Below are positions 1 to 5,932 of a stretch of 7,436 bases of DNA, piece after piece (the stretch's first letter is position 1; each line of letters opens with the position of its first letter). Position numbers and translations under genes: made by a program. Source of the stretch: Thermoplasmata archaeon (GTDB taxonomy: Archaea > Thermoplasmatota > Thermoplasmata > JAGHBH01). The stretch is from assembly GCA_021161085.1 (NCBI GenBank), contig JAGHBH010000049.1, positions 1 to 7,436 on the forward strand, in the 5' to 3' direction. Under the pieces are notes generated by a model, which was not told where the DNA came from, made no database searches, and saw only the letters and a program-made list of their open reading frames with translations.

Positions 1-115
1 GTTGTCTCCTTCTCCTTTTCCACCGTACTGAGAGCCGTTGTCTGTCAGTATTTCTCTTGGAGTGCCGTGGATTTAACTCCATTACCTTCAACCGAACACT
101 TCGCTTGTCCAACAT
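1..115 (-). pseudogene. Transposase remnant (DDE/rve integrase-type), frameshifted and cut by the window edge
   Basis: Reading the minus strand from position 69 to 1 gives HGTPREILTDNGSQY followed by GGKGEGDN. This is the signature around the second catalytic Asp of rve-type DDE transposases (IS3/IS481-like), with TDNGSQY as the core. The frame is not open upstream: it meets TAA at 73-75 and again at 82-84. In another minus frame an ATG at 115-113, preceded by GGTGGGTGA as a possible ribosome binding site, starts MLDKRSVRLKVMEL, which looks like the beginning of a transposase helix-turn-helix region. My reading is that the start and the catalytic core have been brought together by an internal deletion that also changed frame, leaving a dead copy. 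The 3' part lies off the left edge. The rve motif is clear. The N-terminal assignment and the exact IS family are inferences. Confidence 0.7.
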
Positions 116-121
116 AAGTCA

Positions 122-139
122 CCCACCCGTCTGGGAGGG
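122..139. repeat. Imperfect GC-rich hairpin at the outer end of the transposase remnant
   Basis: CCCACCC (122-128) and GGGAGGG (133-139) can pair around the loop GTCT with a single A/A mismatch. The hairpin lies just upstream of the remnant's putative start codon. On the minus strand the flank begins TGTCGCC (144-138), and many IS ends begin with TG. It may be part of the element's terminal inverted repeat region. The other end is outside the window, so this cannot be confirmed here. Confidence 0.35.
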
Positions 140-183
140 CGACAAATGTCATTAACCTACACACACAAAGCAGGGACAGCCAA

Positions 184-196
184 CATATTTATATAT
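184..196 (+). promoter_or_regulatory. Archaeal TATA-box promoter of nmd3
   Basis: The AT-rich box CATATTTATATAT, with core TTTATATA at 188-195, stands out from its GC-richer surroundings. Its centre is about 29 bp before the ATG at 221, which predicts transcription starting at or a few bases before that codon. No good Shine-Dalgarno sequence precedes the ATG, so the message is probably leaderless or nearly so. This box also argues against the in-frame ATG at 146, which lies upstream of the promoter and inside the IS-derived flank. Confidence 0.65.
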
Positions 197-220
197 GGCC
201 ATACGGGAAAAGGGTCGCCC

Positions 221-1270
221 ATGGAAGAAAAGATAATGTGTGTGAGGTGCGGCGCTAGGGAGGCCGTGTTCAGGGGCCTGTGCAGGAGGTGTTACGCCCG
301 GGACCACCTCCTTCTCTCCCTTCCGGAGTACGTGGACGCCGTCGTGTGCCCCCACTGTGGGGCTATGAAGAGGGGAGAGCACTGGCTCGACCTGGAGAAT
401 ATGGAGGCCGTGGTCCGGAAGGCCGTGGAGGACGCCGTGGCCATAGGCGGGGAGGTGGGATACGCCCGTGTATCCCTTGAGATACAGATGGAAGACGAGA
501 AAGTTTACAGGGTCCGTGTCACGGCCCTGCTGGACGGAGGAGGAGATATGGAGGGGGCGGAGGTGGAGAGGAGAGCCGAGACCCTTGTGAGGATTTCCAG
601 CGAGACGTGCGACGTATGCAGCAGGAGGCACGGGGGATATTACGAGAGCATAGTCCAGATAAGGAGGAGGGACAGGAGGCTCTCCGCAGAGGAGGTGGAG
701 GCGTGGAGGGAGAGGGTGGTGGATATGATGGCACACATATCCCTCCACAACAGGCAGGTGTTCATCTCCAGGATGGAGGACATGCACGGCGGCCTCGACG
801 TATATCTGAGCACCACCGACGCCGGAAAACAGATGGCCAGGCAGATAGCCAGGGAATACGGGGCCTCTGTCAAGGAGTCGGGAAGTCTGGCCGGCCGGAG
901 AGACGGGAGGGATTTCTACCGGTCCACCTTCAGCGTCCGGCTTCCACCCTATGAGAGGGGGGATTTCATAGCCCTGGGGGAAAGGGTATACAGGGTTCTT
1001 CGCATCACGAGGGACAGCGTCCATCTGCTGGACCTGTCAACGGGGGAGGAGATGCGGGAGAAGAGGGATATAGACGACCGCCTGGATTATCTGGGAGGAG
1101 AGGAGGCGGTGGTCGAGGGTGTGGTGGTGTACGACGGGGGGGACGAGGTGCAGATAATGGAGCCCGGCTCCTACAAGACCCTGCAGATAAAGAAGCCCGC
1201 CCACTTCTCCGCCGGGGAGGGGGAGAGCGTCCCGATAATATTCTACAGAGACAGGGTCTTCGTAGTATGA
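221..1270 (+). CDS. nmd3: NMD3 family ribosome assembly protein
   Basis: This 349-residue protein is the archaeal homologue of eukaryotic NMD3, which binds the nascent 60S subunit and serves as its Crm1 export adaptor. Archaea have no nucleus, so the role here is presumably late large-subunit maturation in the cytoplasm. The N-terminus carries the family's paired zinc-binding cysteines: CVRC (7-10), CRRC (21-24), CPHC (43-46) and CDVC (130-133). The middle has the NMD3-like stretch DVYLSTTDAGKQMARQIA and a following FSVRLPPYERGDF. The C-terminus is a beta-rich module ending IIFYRDRVFVV. The start at 221 is chosen over the in-frame ATG at 146 because the TATA box lies between them and the first zinc pair follows directly. 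The gene converges with tsr3 across 60 nt, in which I see no strong T-rich terminator. The family call is confident; the archaeal function is inferred from eukaryotes. Confidence 0.9.
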   Translation: MEEKIMCVRCGAREAVFRGLCRRCYARDHLLLSLPEYVDAVVCPHCGAMKRGEHWLDLENMEAVVRKAVEDAVAIGGEVGYARVSLEIQMEDEKVYRVRVTALLDGGGDMEGAEVERRAETLVRISSETCDVCSRRHGGYYESIVQIRRRDRRLSAEEVEAWRERVVDMMAHISLHNRQVFISRMEDMHGGLDVYLSTTDAGKQMARQIAREYGASVKESGSLAGRRDGRDFYRSTFSVRLPPYERGDFIALGERVYRVLRITRDSVHLLDLSTGEEMREKRDIDDRLDYLGGEEAVVEGVVVYDGGDEVQIMEPGSYKTLQIKKPAHFSAGEGESVPIIFYRDRVFVV

Positions 1271-1330
1271 TATTATGAGGTCGATGGATGAGAATGGGAG
1301 GCCATGGGTTGGAGCATGAGATGAATTTGT

Positions 1331-1954
1331 TCACCGTTCCTCCATGGCGGCCAGTATGGATTTTTCCACATCGGCAACATCCCCGGGTCCCTCGCACCCC
1401 CTATAGGCATCCAGCCTCTCCCTGTTTATCCCCAGGAAGGTCGGACCCCATTTGAACTTGGACAGCAGAAGGACGGCCTCTTCCTCTCTCCCGCAGATGT
1501 AGAGGGCCGCCGAGAGGGCTTCCACCGAGGAAAGTTTCATGGGTCTGCCGTAGTTGACCGGGTTCGCCGCCACGAGAAAAGGAAGCCGCCTTGGTCTGCC
1601 AGCCTTCTCCAGCCGGGAGAAAACCTCACGGGCGTGTTCCCAGGAACAGTCCACCACCACCATCCCCCTCCTGTCCAGGTATGTCCGGTCCGCAGGGGAG
1701 AGCGGGACATCCGAGAAGGGGTCCAGTATCAGCCGTCCCCTCAACCTCGACAGGGGCAGACGTCCCCCCGGCCTGGCTTCCAGGATCCGTGCCATGTCGA
1801 ACCTGGCCAGTTTCAGCCCCGTGCATTTCTTTCTGTCGCACTGGTTGAAATGCAGGATGAAAAGAGGGGGCATCGCCGGAGCAGGTGTTCTCTCCGGTCC
1901 GGTGGGGCCCCGGGTGGCGGTCTTCCCTCTTTTTGTCCCTCCCCTGCCTTTCAT
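1331..1954 (-). CDS. tsr3: Tsr3-type 16S rRNA aminocarboxypropyltransferase (DUF367)
   Basis: Tsr3 transfers the 3-amino-3-carboxypropyl group of S-adenosylmethionine to N1-methylpseudouridine in helix 31 of small-subunit rRNA (yeast 18S position 1191; archaea have the equivalent site). The 207-residue product shows the conserved N-terminal motif HFNQCDRKKCTGLKLARF (35-52), then LDPFSDVPLSPAD (77-89), VVVDCSW (99-105), RLPFLVAANPVNYG (123-136), KLSSVEALSAAL (140-151) and FKWGPTFLGIN (167-177). Several of these form the SAM pocket of this SPOUT-like fold. The start at 1954 overlaps the stop of the upstream membrane-protein gene (ATGA) and has a good ribosome binding site, so translation is probably coupled. 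It leaves a basic, Pro/Gly-rich 27-residue extension before the family core. Met28 (1873) is an alternative start with a poorer binding site. Confidence 0.92.
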   Translation of the reverse strand: MKGRGGTKRGKTATRGPTGPERTPAPAMPPLFILHFNQCDRKKCTGLKLARFDMARILEARPGGRLPLSRLRGRLILDPFSDVPLSPADRTYLDRRGMVVVDCSWEHAREVFSRLEKAGRPRRLPFLVAANPVNYGRPMKLSSVEALSAALYICGREEEAVLLLSKFKWGPTFLGINRERLDAYRGCEGPGDVADVEKSILAAMEER

Positions 1955-3150
1955 AGGAACTCCCTCTCCAGGTAGCCTCTTATGGGCTGCAGGGGTTCAA
2001 GGTCGCCGTCCCAGTCTGCCAGAAGTCCGCCGAAATGTCCTTCTATCGCCTCCAGGGCCGCTCGCATCTTCTGATGCAGAAGCTCCGTTCCCCTGCCCTC
2101 CAGGACAACGGCCATGAAGGTGTATCTGCCGTTCTCCACATGGATCTCCAGGTTCCCGTATTGCAGCCTCTTCAACGAGTCCGTCTCCCCGCCCATCTCG
2201 CCGAAGGAATCCTTTATGAAGTTCTGCACCGCCGACAGCATTCCGCCCAGAATGTCCTCGTCCGGCCCCCCGGACGGCTCGTCCCTCCGGGGTATGTGGA
2301 AGAGGAGAAGGCCCGACTGGTGTATGAGAAATATCCTTCTAACGGTATAGAGGGTCTCCGGTTCCATGAGACGCCCGCTCTTCTTGGCATAGACCACGCC
2401 GCCGAAGGCATAGGCCAGATGCAGGTATGCCATCACGTAGAAGCCGGTGAAGAGGAACACCGCCTCGGGCCCCACATATCCTGTGGTGACCGCGCTGGCC
2501 AGATCCGCGAAGGTGAAGAGGAACATGCCTATGGTCACCGACATCCAGTAGGAGGCCAGTTTTCCCTTCTTGTAGACATGGAGGAGGAGCAGGAGGGAAA
2601 GCAGCAGCAGGACATCCAGATAAGGATAGGCTATGGCGATCATCTTCCTGGGTAGAGAGGAAAGATGGGGGGAACCCGCCACGGCCACACCTATCAGGAC
2701 AAGGAGAATCAGGAAGAAGGAAAAGGCGCCCAGGACCGTGGAAAAGAGGGACCGGACGTCTGCATACTCGGCGTATTTGAAAAAGGTGGTCCAGCAGGAG
2801 TAGAGGATGGGAACATATCCCGAGAGCCACAGCAACTGCAGAATATAGACCCCCATGGTGGACCCGCCCCCCCTCTCCATCAGCACGTCTCCCAGCTCCG
2901 CACACCAGTACAGGAGGGCGAACAGCATGAAGGACCTGGACAGCATGGAGAACTCCCTGTCCGGTGCGCCGGTGTGGGAGAAGAACGCCAGTATCCCCAG
3001 GAGGGAGAGGGATACGAGGGTGACCGCCCGCAGGTATATCAGGTCATAGGGATATGAAAGGAAAAGGTGGAAAAACGAGGCCGCCAGTATCAGAGGAAGG
3101 AATATCCTGTATCTTCTGGACACGGCCGGGGTCTCCTCCATGGTACTCAT
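1951..3150 (-). CDS. Eight-helix membrane protein with a C-terminal longin-like domain, function unknown
   Basis: I do not recognise this 399-residue protein as a named family. Eight hydrophobic segments are visible at about residues 16-33, 38-57, 69-90, 101-124, 135-159, 170-193, 200-224 and 229-255. The pattern YPYLDVLLLLSLLLLL (175-190) followed by a FADL motif (214-217) resembles multi-helix sensory modules at the N-terminus of some bacterial signalling proteins. The soluble tail (about 268-399) begins RRIFLIHQSGLLLFHI, a predicted beta hairpin. It then has a helix around DILGGMLSAVQNFIKDSFG, strands in LEIHVENGRYTFMAVVLEG and a final helix. That order (two strands, helix, three strands, helix) fits longin/profilin-like folds. 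I see no kinase, GGDEF or nucleotide-binding motif. The start at 3150 sits about 26 nt after a TATA-like box; ATGs at 3159 and 3141 are alternatives. It overlaps tsr3 by 4 nt. A sensory or trafficking-like role is only a guess. Confidence 0.85.
   Translation of the reverse strand: MSTMEETPAVSRRYRIFLPLILAASFFHLFLSYPYDLIYLRAVTLVSLSLLGILAFFSHTGAPDREFSMLSRSFMLFALLYWCAELGDVLMERGGGSTMGVYILQLLWLSGYVPILYSCWTTFFKYAEYADVRSLFSTVLGAFSFFLILLVLIGVAVAGSPHLSSLPRKMIAIAYPYLDVLLLLSLLLLLHVYKKGKLASYWMSVTIGMFLFTFADLASAVTTGYVGPEAVFLFTGFYVMAYLHLAYAFGGVVYAKKSGRLMEPETLYTVRRIFLIHQSGLLLFHIPRRDEPSGGPDEDILGGMLSAVQNFIKDSFGEMGGETDSLKRLQYGNLEIHVENGRYTFMAVVLEGRGTELLHQKMRAALEAIEGHFGGLLADWDGDLEPLQPIRGYLEREFL
1960..1969 (-). promoter_or_regulatory. 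Ribosome binding site of tsr3
   Basis: On the minus strand GGAGAGGGAG lies 5 nt before the ATG at 1954-1952, inside the last codons of the upstream gene. It favours the overlapping start over Met28, whose nearest GGAGAG is much farther away. Together with the 4-nt overlap it indicates co-transcription of the two genes. Confidence 0.55.
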
Positions 3151-3159
3151 ACCCCGCAT

Positions 3160-3200
3160 GGGATACCGGGGAATAAAACTTCCGGGACGGGATACACGGG
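3160..3200. repeat. Short direct repeat flanking the divergent promoter
   Basis: GGGATACCGGGG (3160-3171) and GGGATACACGGG (3189-3200) share GGGATAC and a CGGG tail, with starts 29 bp apart on either side of the minus-strand TATA box. This spacing could suit a regulator bound near three helical turns apart, so it is a candidate operator. The copies are short and the region is G-rich, so chance is a real alternative. Confidence 0.3.
3171..3179 (-). promoter_or_regulatory. TATA-like promoter of the membrane protein-tsr3 unit
   Basis: On the minus strand the box reads GTTTTATTC, in an otherwise GC-rich region. Its centre is about 26 bp before the ATG at 3150-3148, which predicts a leaderless transcript starting at that codon. 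There is no clear ribosome binding site ahead of it. It is flanked symmetrically by GGAA and TTCC (3170-3183), which could be chance. Confidence 0.5.
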
Positions 3201-3244
3201 AGGTATGAGATACATAAAGGCACAAAGGCGGTGCGCCGGGAAAG

Positions 3245-3253
3245 TAGATAAAC
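3245..3253 (+). promoter_or_regulatory. Candidate TATA box of the NMP-pathway operon
   Basis: TAGATAAAC is the AT-rich patch nearest to the isomerase gene. It would place the transcription start near 3275, giving a short leader of about 17 nt that just contains the ribosome binding site. A second patch, ACATAAAG at 3212-3219, would give a leader of about 50 nt. Neither is a strong match, and the choice cannot be settled by eye. Confidence 0.35.
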
Positions 3254-3277
3254 CGCGGGCCCCATGCCCCCCTCTCC

Positions 3278-3286
3278 GGAGGAGGA
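3278..3286 (+). promoter_or_regulatory. Ribosome binding site of the isomerase gene
   Basis: GGAGGAGGA ends 5 nt before the ATG at 3292. It decides the start, because the reading frame stays open back to 3067 with other in-frame ATGs upstream, including across the divergent promoter. Confidence 0.7.
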
Positions 3287-3291
3287 TAACA

Positions 3292-4278
3292 ATGACGGAG
3301 ACTCCGAGGGAAAGAACGGGAGATCATCTTCAGGTTCCAGAGGTCGTGGAGGACACCGCCAGGAAGATAGAGACCATGGAGATAAGGGGGGCGGGCCTCA
3401 TAGCGAGAAGTGCCGCCGATGCCTTGGTCAGGATGGCGGAGGAACACAGCGGGGAGGAGTTTGAGGAGATACTGTGGAGGAGCGTTGAGAGGCTCATATC
3501 CACCAGACCCACGGCCGTTTCGCTCCGCAACGCCCTGGTGGAGACGGTTCTCGGGACGGACAGGGAATCGGACCCCGGGGCGAAAAGGGATACGGTCATC
3601 CGCAACGGCAGGGCCTTCATCCAGCGGTCTCTCTCCGCGGTGGAGAGGATAGCGGAGACCTGCTGGAGCCTCATACCCTCGGGGGGGACGGTGCTCACCA
3701 TATGCAACAGCACCGTGGTGGTGGAGACCATCAAAAGGGCGTGGAAGGAGGGTAGGGTGGAGGGGGTGTACACCTGCGAGACAAGGCCCCGTTTCCAGGG
3801 AAGGATCACCGCCAGGAAGCTGGTTGAGGCAGAGGTGCCCACGACGATGATAGTGGATTCCGCCGCCCGCAAGTTCATGCCGGAGGTGGATATCGTTCTC
3901 GTGGGGGCCGACACCGTCACCGCCAGGGGGAACGTTTTCAACAAGATAGGGACCAGCCAGATAGCCGCATCCGCCAGGGATTTCTCCGTGCCCTTCTACT
4001 CCTGCGCGGAGACCTACAAGATATCCCCCTGGACCCTCCATGGGGGAAAGGTGGTGGTGGAGGAGAGGGACCCCGGTGAGATATGGGACGACCCGCCGCC
4101 AGGGCTCAGGATAGCGAACCCGGTGTTCGACATGACCCCCCACGAGATGATAAGGGGGATATGCACGGAAGTGGGGATCCTCCGGCCTCCGGAAATACGT
4201 CCCATGGCGGAGGAGATGGCCGTGAGATATGGCGGGTTGCTGGAGAAGATGGACGTTCTGGGGGCAAAATATTATTGA
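3292..4278 (+). CDS. e2b2: Ribose-1,5-bisphosphate isomerase (eIF2B-like family)
   Basis: This enzyme converts alpha-ribose-1,5-bisphosphate to ribulose-1,5-bisphosphate, the RuBisCO substrate, in the archaeal NMP pathway. The 328-residue product matches the usual length (about 320). It has the family's EIRGAGLIARSAADAL segment (30-45). The motif TICNST carries Cys138 and VGADTV carries Asp207, matching the catalytic Cys133 and Asp202 of the Thermococcus kodakarensis enzyme with the same 5-residue offset. NKIGTSQIA (217-225) is the conserved substrate loop of the eIF2B-alpha/MtnA superfamily. The next gene is AMP phosphorylase, which makes its substrate, and this context favours the isomerase over an initiation-factor subunit or methylthioribose-1-phosphate isomerase. 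The two genes are 68 nt apart and probably co-transcribed. The start is set by the GGAGG site at 3278. Confidence 0.92.
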   Translation: MTETPRERTGDHLQVPEVVEDTARKIETMEIRGAGLIARSAADALVRMAEEHSGEEFEEILWRSVERLISTRPTAVSLRNALVETVLGTDRESDPGAKRDTVIRNGRAFIQRSLSAVERIAETCWSLIPSGGTVLTICNSTVVVETIKRAWKEGRVEGVYTCETRPRFQGRITARKLVEAEVPTTMIVDSAARKFMPEVDIVLVGADTVTARGNVFNKIGTSQIAASARDFSVPFYSCAETYKISPWTLHGGKVVVEERDPGEIWDDPPPGLRIANPVFDMTPHEMIRGICTEVGILRPPEIRPMAEEMAVRYGGLLEKMDVLGAKYY

Positions 4279-4334
4279 AGGATGAAGGTCATAACCCGTG
4301 ATTCCGGGGATAGGAAAGGAAGGGATAGAGACCC

Positions 4335-4342
4335 GGAGGTGG
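4335..4342 (+). promoter_or_regulatory. Ribosome binding site of AMP phosphorylase
   Basis: GGAGGTGG, an almost full match to the archaeal anti-Shine-Dalgarno partner GGAGGTGA, ends 4 nt before the ATG at 4347. The preceding gap (4279-4334) contains no clear hairpin or terminator. The AT-rich AAAATATTATT at the end of the isomerase gene could act as a weak internal promoter. Confidence 0.7.
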
Positions 4343-4346
4343 ACAG

Positions 4347-5921
4347 ATGCACGGAAGACCCACGTTTCGCACCAAGAAAATAGACCTGGTGTCAGACAGA
4401 CCGGTGGCTGTGCTCAACGTCAAGGACGCCCAGGACATGAGCATAGTGGCACAGGACAGGATACTCATAGAGAGCAGGGGAAAGGAGATAGTGGCGCTGG
4501 TTGAGATAACCTCCAGCCTCGTGGGTCCGGGCTGCATGGGCCTCAGGGGCGGCGTCCTGGACCATCTGGGGATAAGGGAGGGTGATGAGGTCGTGGGCGT
4601 GCCGGCGGAGAAGCCGCAGTCTGTGGAGTACATAAAGAAGAAGATGGACGGCGGAAGGCTGACCAAGGATGAGATAACGGCCATTGTCAGGGATATAGTG
4701 AGGCGGAACCTCAGCGACATAGAGCTGGCGGCCTATGTATCCGCCGTGTACACCCGGGGGATGGACATAGAGGAGACCAGCTATCTGACCAAGGCGATGG
4801 TGGAGACCGGAGAGACCATAGAGTTCAGCCGTGGGCCCATATATGATTTTCACAGCGTGGGAGGTGTGCCAGGCAACAAGATAACCCTCATGGTGGTCCC
4901 CATTGCCGCCGCCGGGGGGCTGTTGATACCCAAGACATGCAGCAGGGCCATAAGCAGCGCCTGCGGGACTGCGGACATATTCGAGGTTCTCACCAACGTC
5001 TCCCTGTCCGTTCATCAGATAAAGACCATAACTGAGACCGTGGGCGGGGTCATAGCATGGGGTGGTGCGGTCAACATGGCTCCGGCGGACGACCTCATAA
5101 TCAGAGCGGAATATCCTCTCCAGATAGACCCCCACTCGCAGCTCCTCGCATCGGTTCTGGCCAAGAAAAAGGCCGTGGGGTCGGAGAGACTGGTCATAGA
5201 CATCCCCATGGGCCCAGGGACCAAGGTCCCGGACTATCCCACGGCCAGAAAGTTCGCCTCCGATTTCATAAAGCTCGGAGAGACTCTCGAGATGGAGGTG
5301 GAATGTGCCATCACCTACGGGGGACAGCCTGTGGGACATGCCATAGGACCGGCGGCGGAGGCGAAGGAGGCAATGGCCGCGCTCGAGGGCAAGAAGGTGC
5401 CCAACAGCCTCCTGGAGAAGGCCCTGGGAATGGCGGCCATACTCTTCTCCATGGACGGCCGGGCCGATCCCCACGGGCTCGCCAAGGAACTGCTGACCTC
5501 CGGAAAGGCCCTGGAGAAGATGAAGGAGATAATAGAGGCCCAGGGCGGGAACCCGGACATCACCTCGGACGACATCCAGATAGGCGAGCACAAGTATGAG
5601 TATGTATCCAGAAAGGACGGATATGTCAAGGGTATAAAGAACAAGGCCATCGTCAAGATAACACGGGCGGCCGGTGCGCCCAAGGACAAGGGTGCCGCCG
5701 TTCTCCTTCACGCCAAGGAGGGAGACAGCGTTGACCCCGGCGACGTGCTGTTCACCATCCACGCCGACAGCGAGAGAAAGCTCCGGGATGCGGTTTCCGT
5801 GGCCCAGAGGCTGAATCCCATAACCGTGGAGGGGATGATACTGGAGCAGATACCCCCCTCCCACAGGATATATTCGGAACCGGGAATACACACGGAACAG
5901 AGGGGCGATCGTGCAGCCTGA
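4347..5921 (+). CDS. deoA: AMP phosphorylase (archaeal thymidine phosphorylase-like)
   Basis: AMP phosphorylase cleaves AMP, and also CMP and UMP in characterised archaea, with phosphate to release the base and ribose-1,5-bisphosphate. The 524-residue protein is slightly longer than the roughly 500 typical of the family. It has the archaea-specific N-terminal domain (about 1-90), absent from bacterial thymidine phosphorylases. The helical domain follows, with KLTKDEI-like DGGRLTKDEI (101-110). The phosphate and nucleoside-binding core DFHSVGGVPGNKITLMVVP (167-185) is next, then KTCSRAISSACGTADIFEVL (196-215). In that block the bacterial GRGLGHTGGT-type sequence is replaced by the SRAISSxxGTAD form seen in AMP phosphorylases. 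The C-terminal domain includes KDKGAAVLLHAKEGDSV (446-462). It is the second gene of the operon with the isomerase. The C-terminal tail after about residue 505 is probably the extra length. RuBisCO is not in the window. Confidence 0.95.
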   Translation: MHGRPTFRTKKIDLVSDRPVAVLNVKDAQDMSIVAQDRILIESRGKEIVALVEITSSLVGPGCMGLRGGVLDHLGIREGDEVVGVPAEKPQSVEYIKKKMDGGRLTKDEITAIVRDIVRRNLSDIELAAYVSAVYTRGMDIEETSYLTKAMVETGETIEFSRGPIYDFHSVGGVPGNKITLMVVPIAAAGGLLIPKTCSRAISSACGTADIFEVLTNVSLSVHQIKTITETVGGVIAWGGAVNMAPADDLIIRAEYPLQIDPHSQLLASVLAKKKAVGSERLVIDIPMGPGTKVPDYPTARKFASDFIKLGETLEMEVECAITYGGQPVGHAIGPAAEAKEAMAALEGKKVPNSLLEKALGMAAILFSMDGRADPHGLAKELLTSGKALEKMKEIIEAQGGNPDITSDDIQIGEHKYEYVSRKDGYVKGIKNKAIVKITRAAGAPKDKGAAVLLHAKEGDSVDPGDVLFTIHADSERKLRDAVSVAQRLNPITVEGMILEQIPPSHRIYSEPGIHTEQRGDRAA

Positions 5922-5932
5922 GACGTCTGCTG

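Noticed and set aside
152..1024. Long minus-strand open frame opposite nmd3
   Set aside because: Its product is rich in Pro, His and Gly with no recognisable domain. It is the shadow of a GC-rich gene that rarely uses codons whose complement is a stop.
1271..1330. Possible terminator or small RNA between nmd3 and tsr3
   Set aside because: There is no convincing hairpin or T-run on either strand, and the gap is too short to support an RNA gene.
3151..4143. Upstream extension of the membrane-protein frame on the minus strand, opposite the isomerase gene
   Set aside because: It is Pro/Gly/His-rich, antisense to the isomerase, and crosses the divergent promoter. The membrane protein proper starts at or near 3150.
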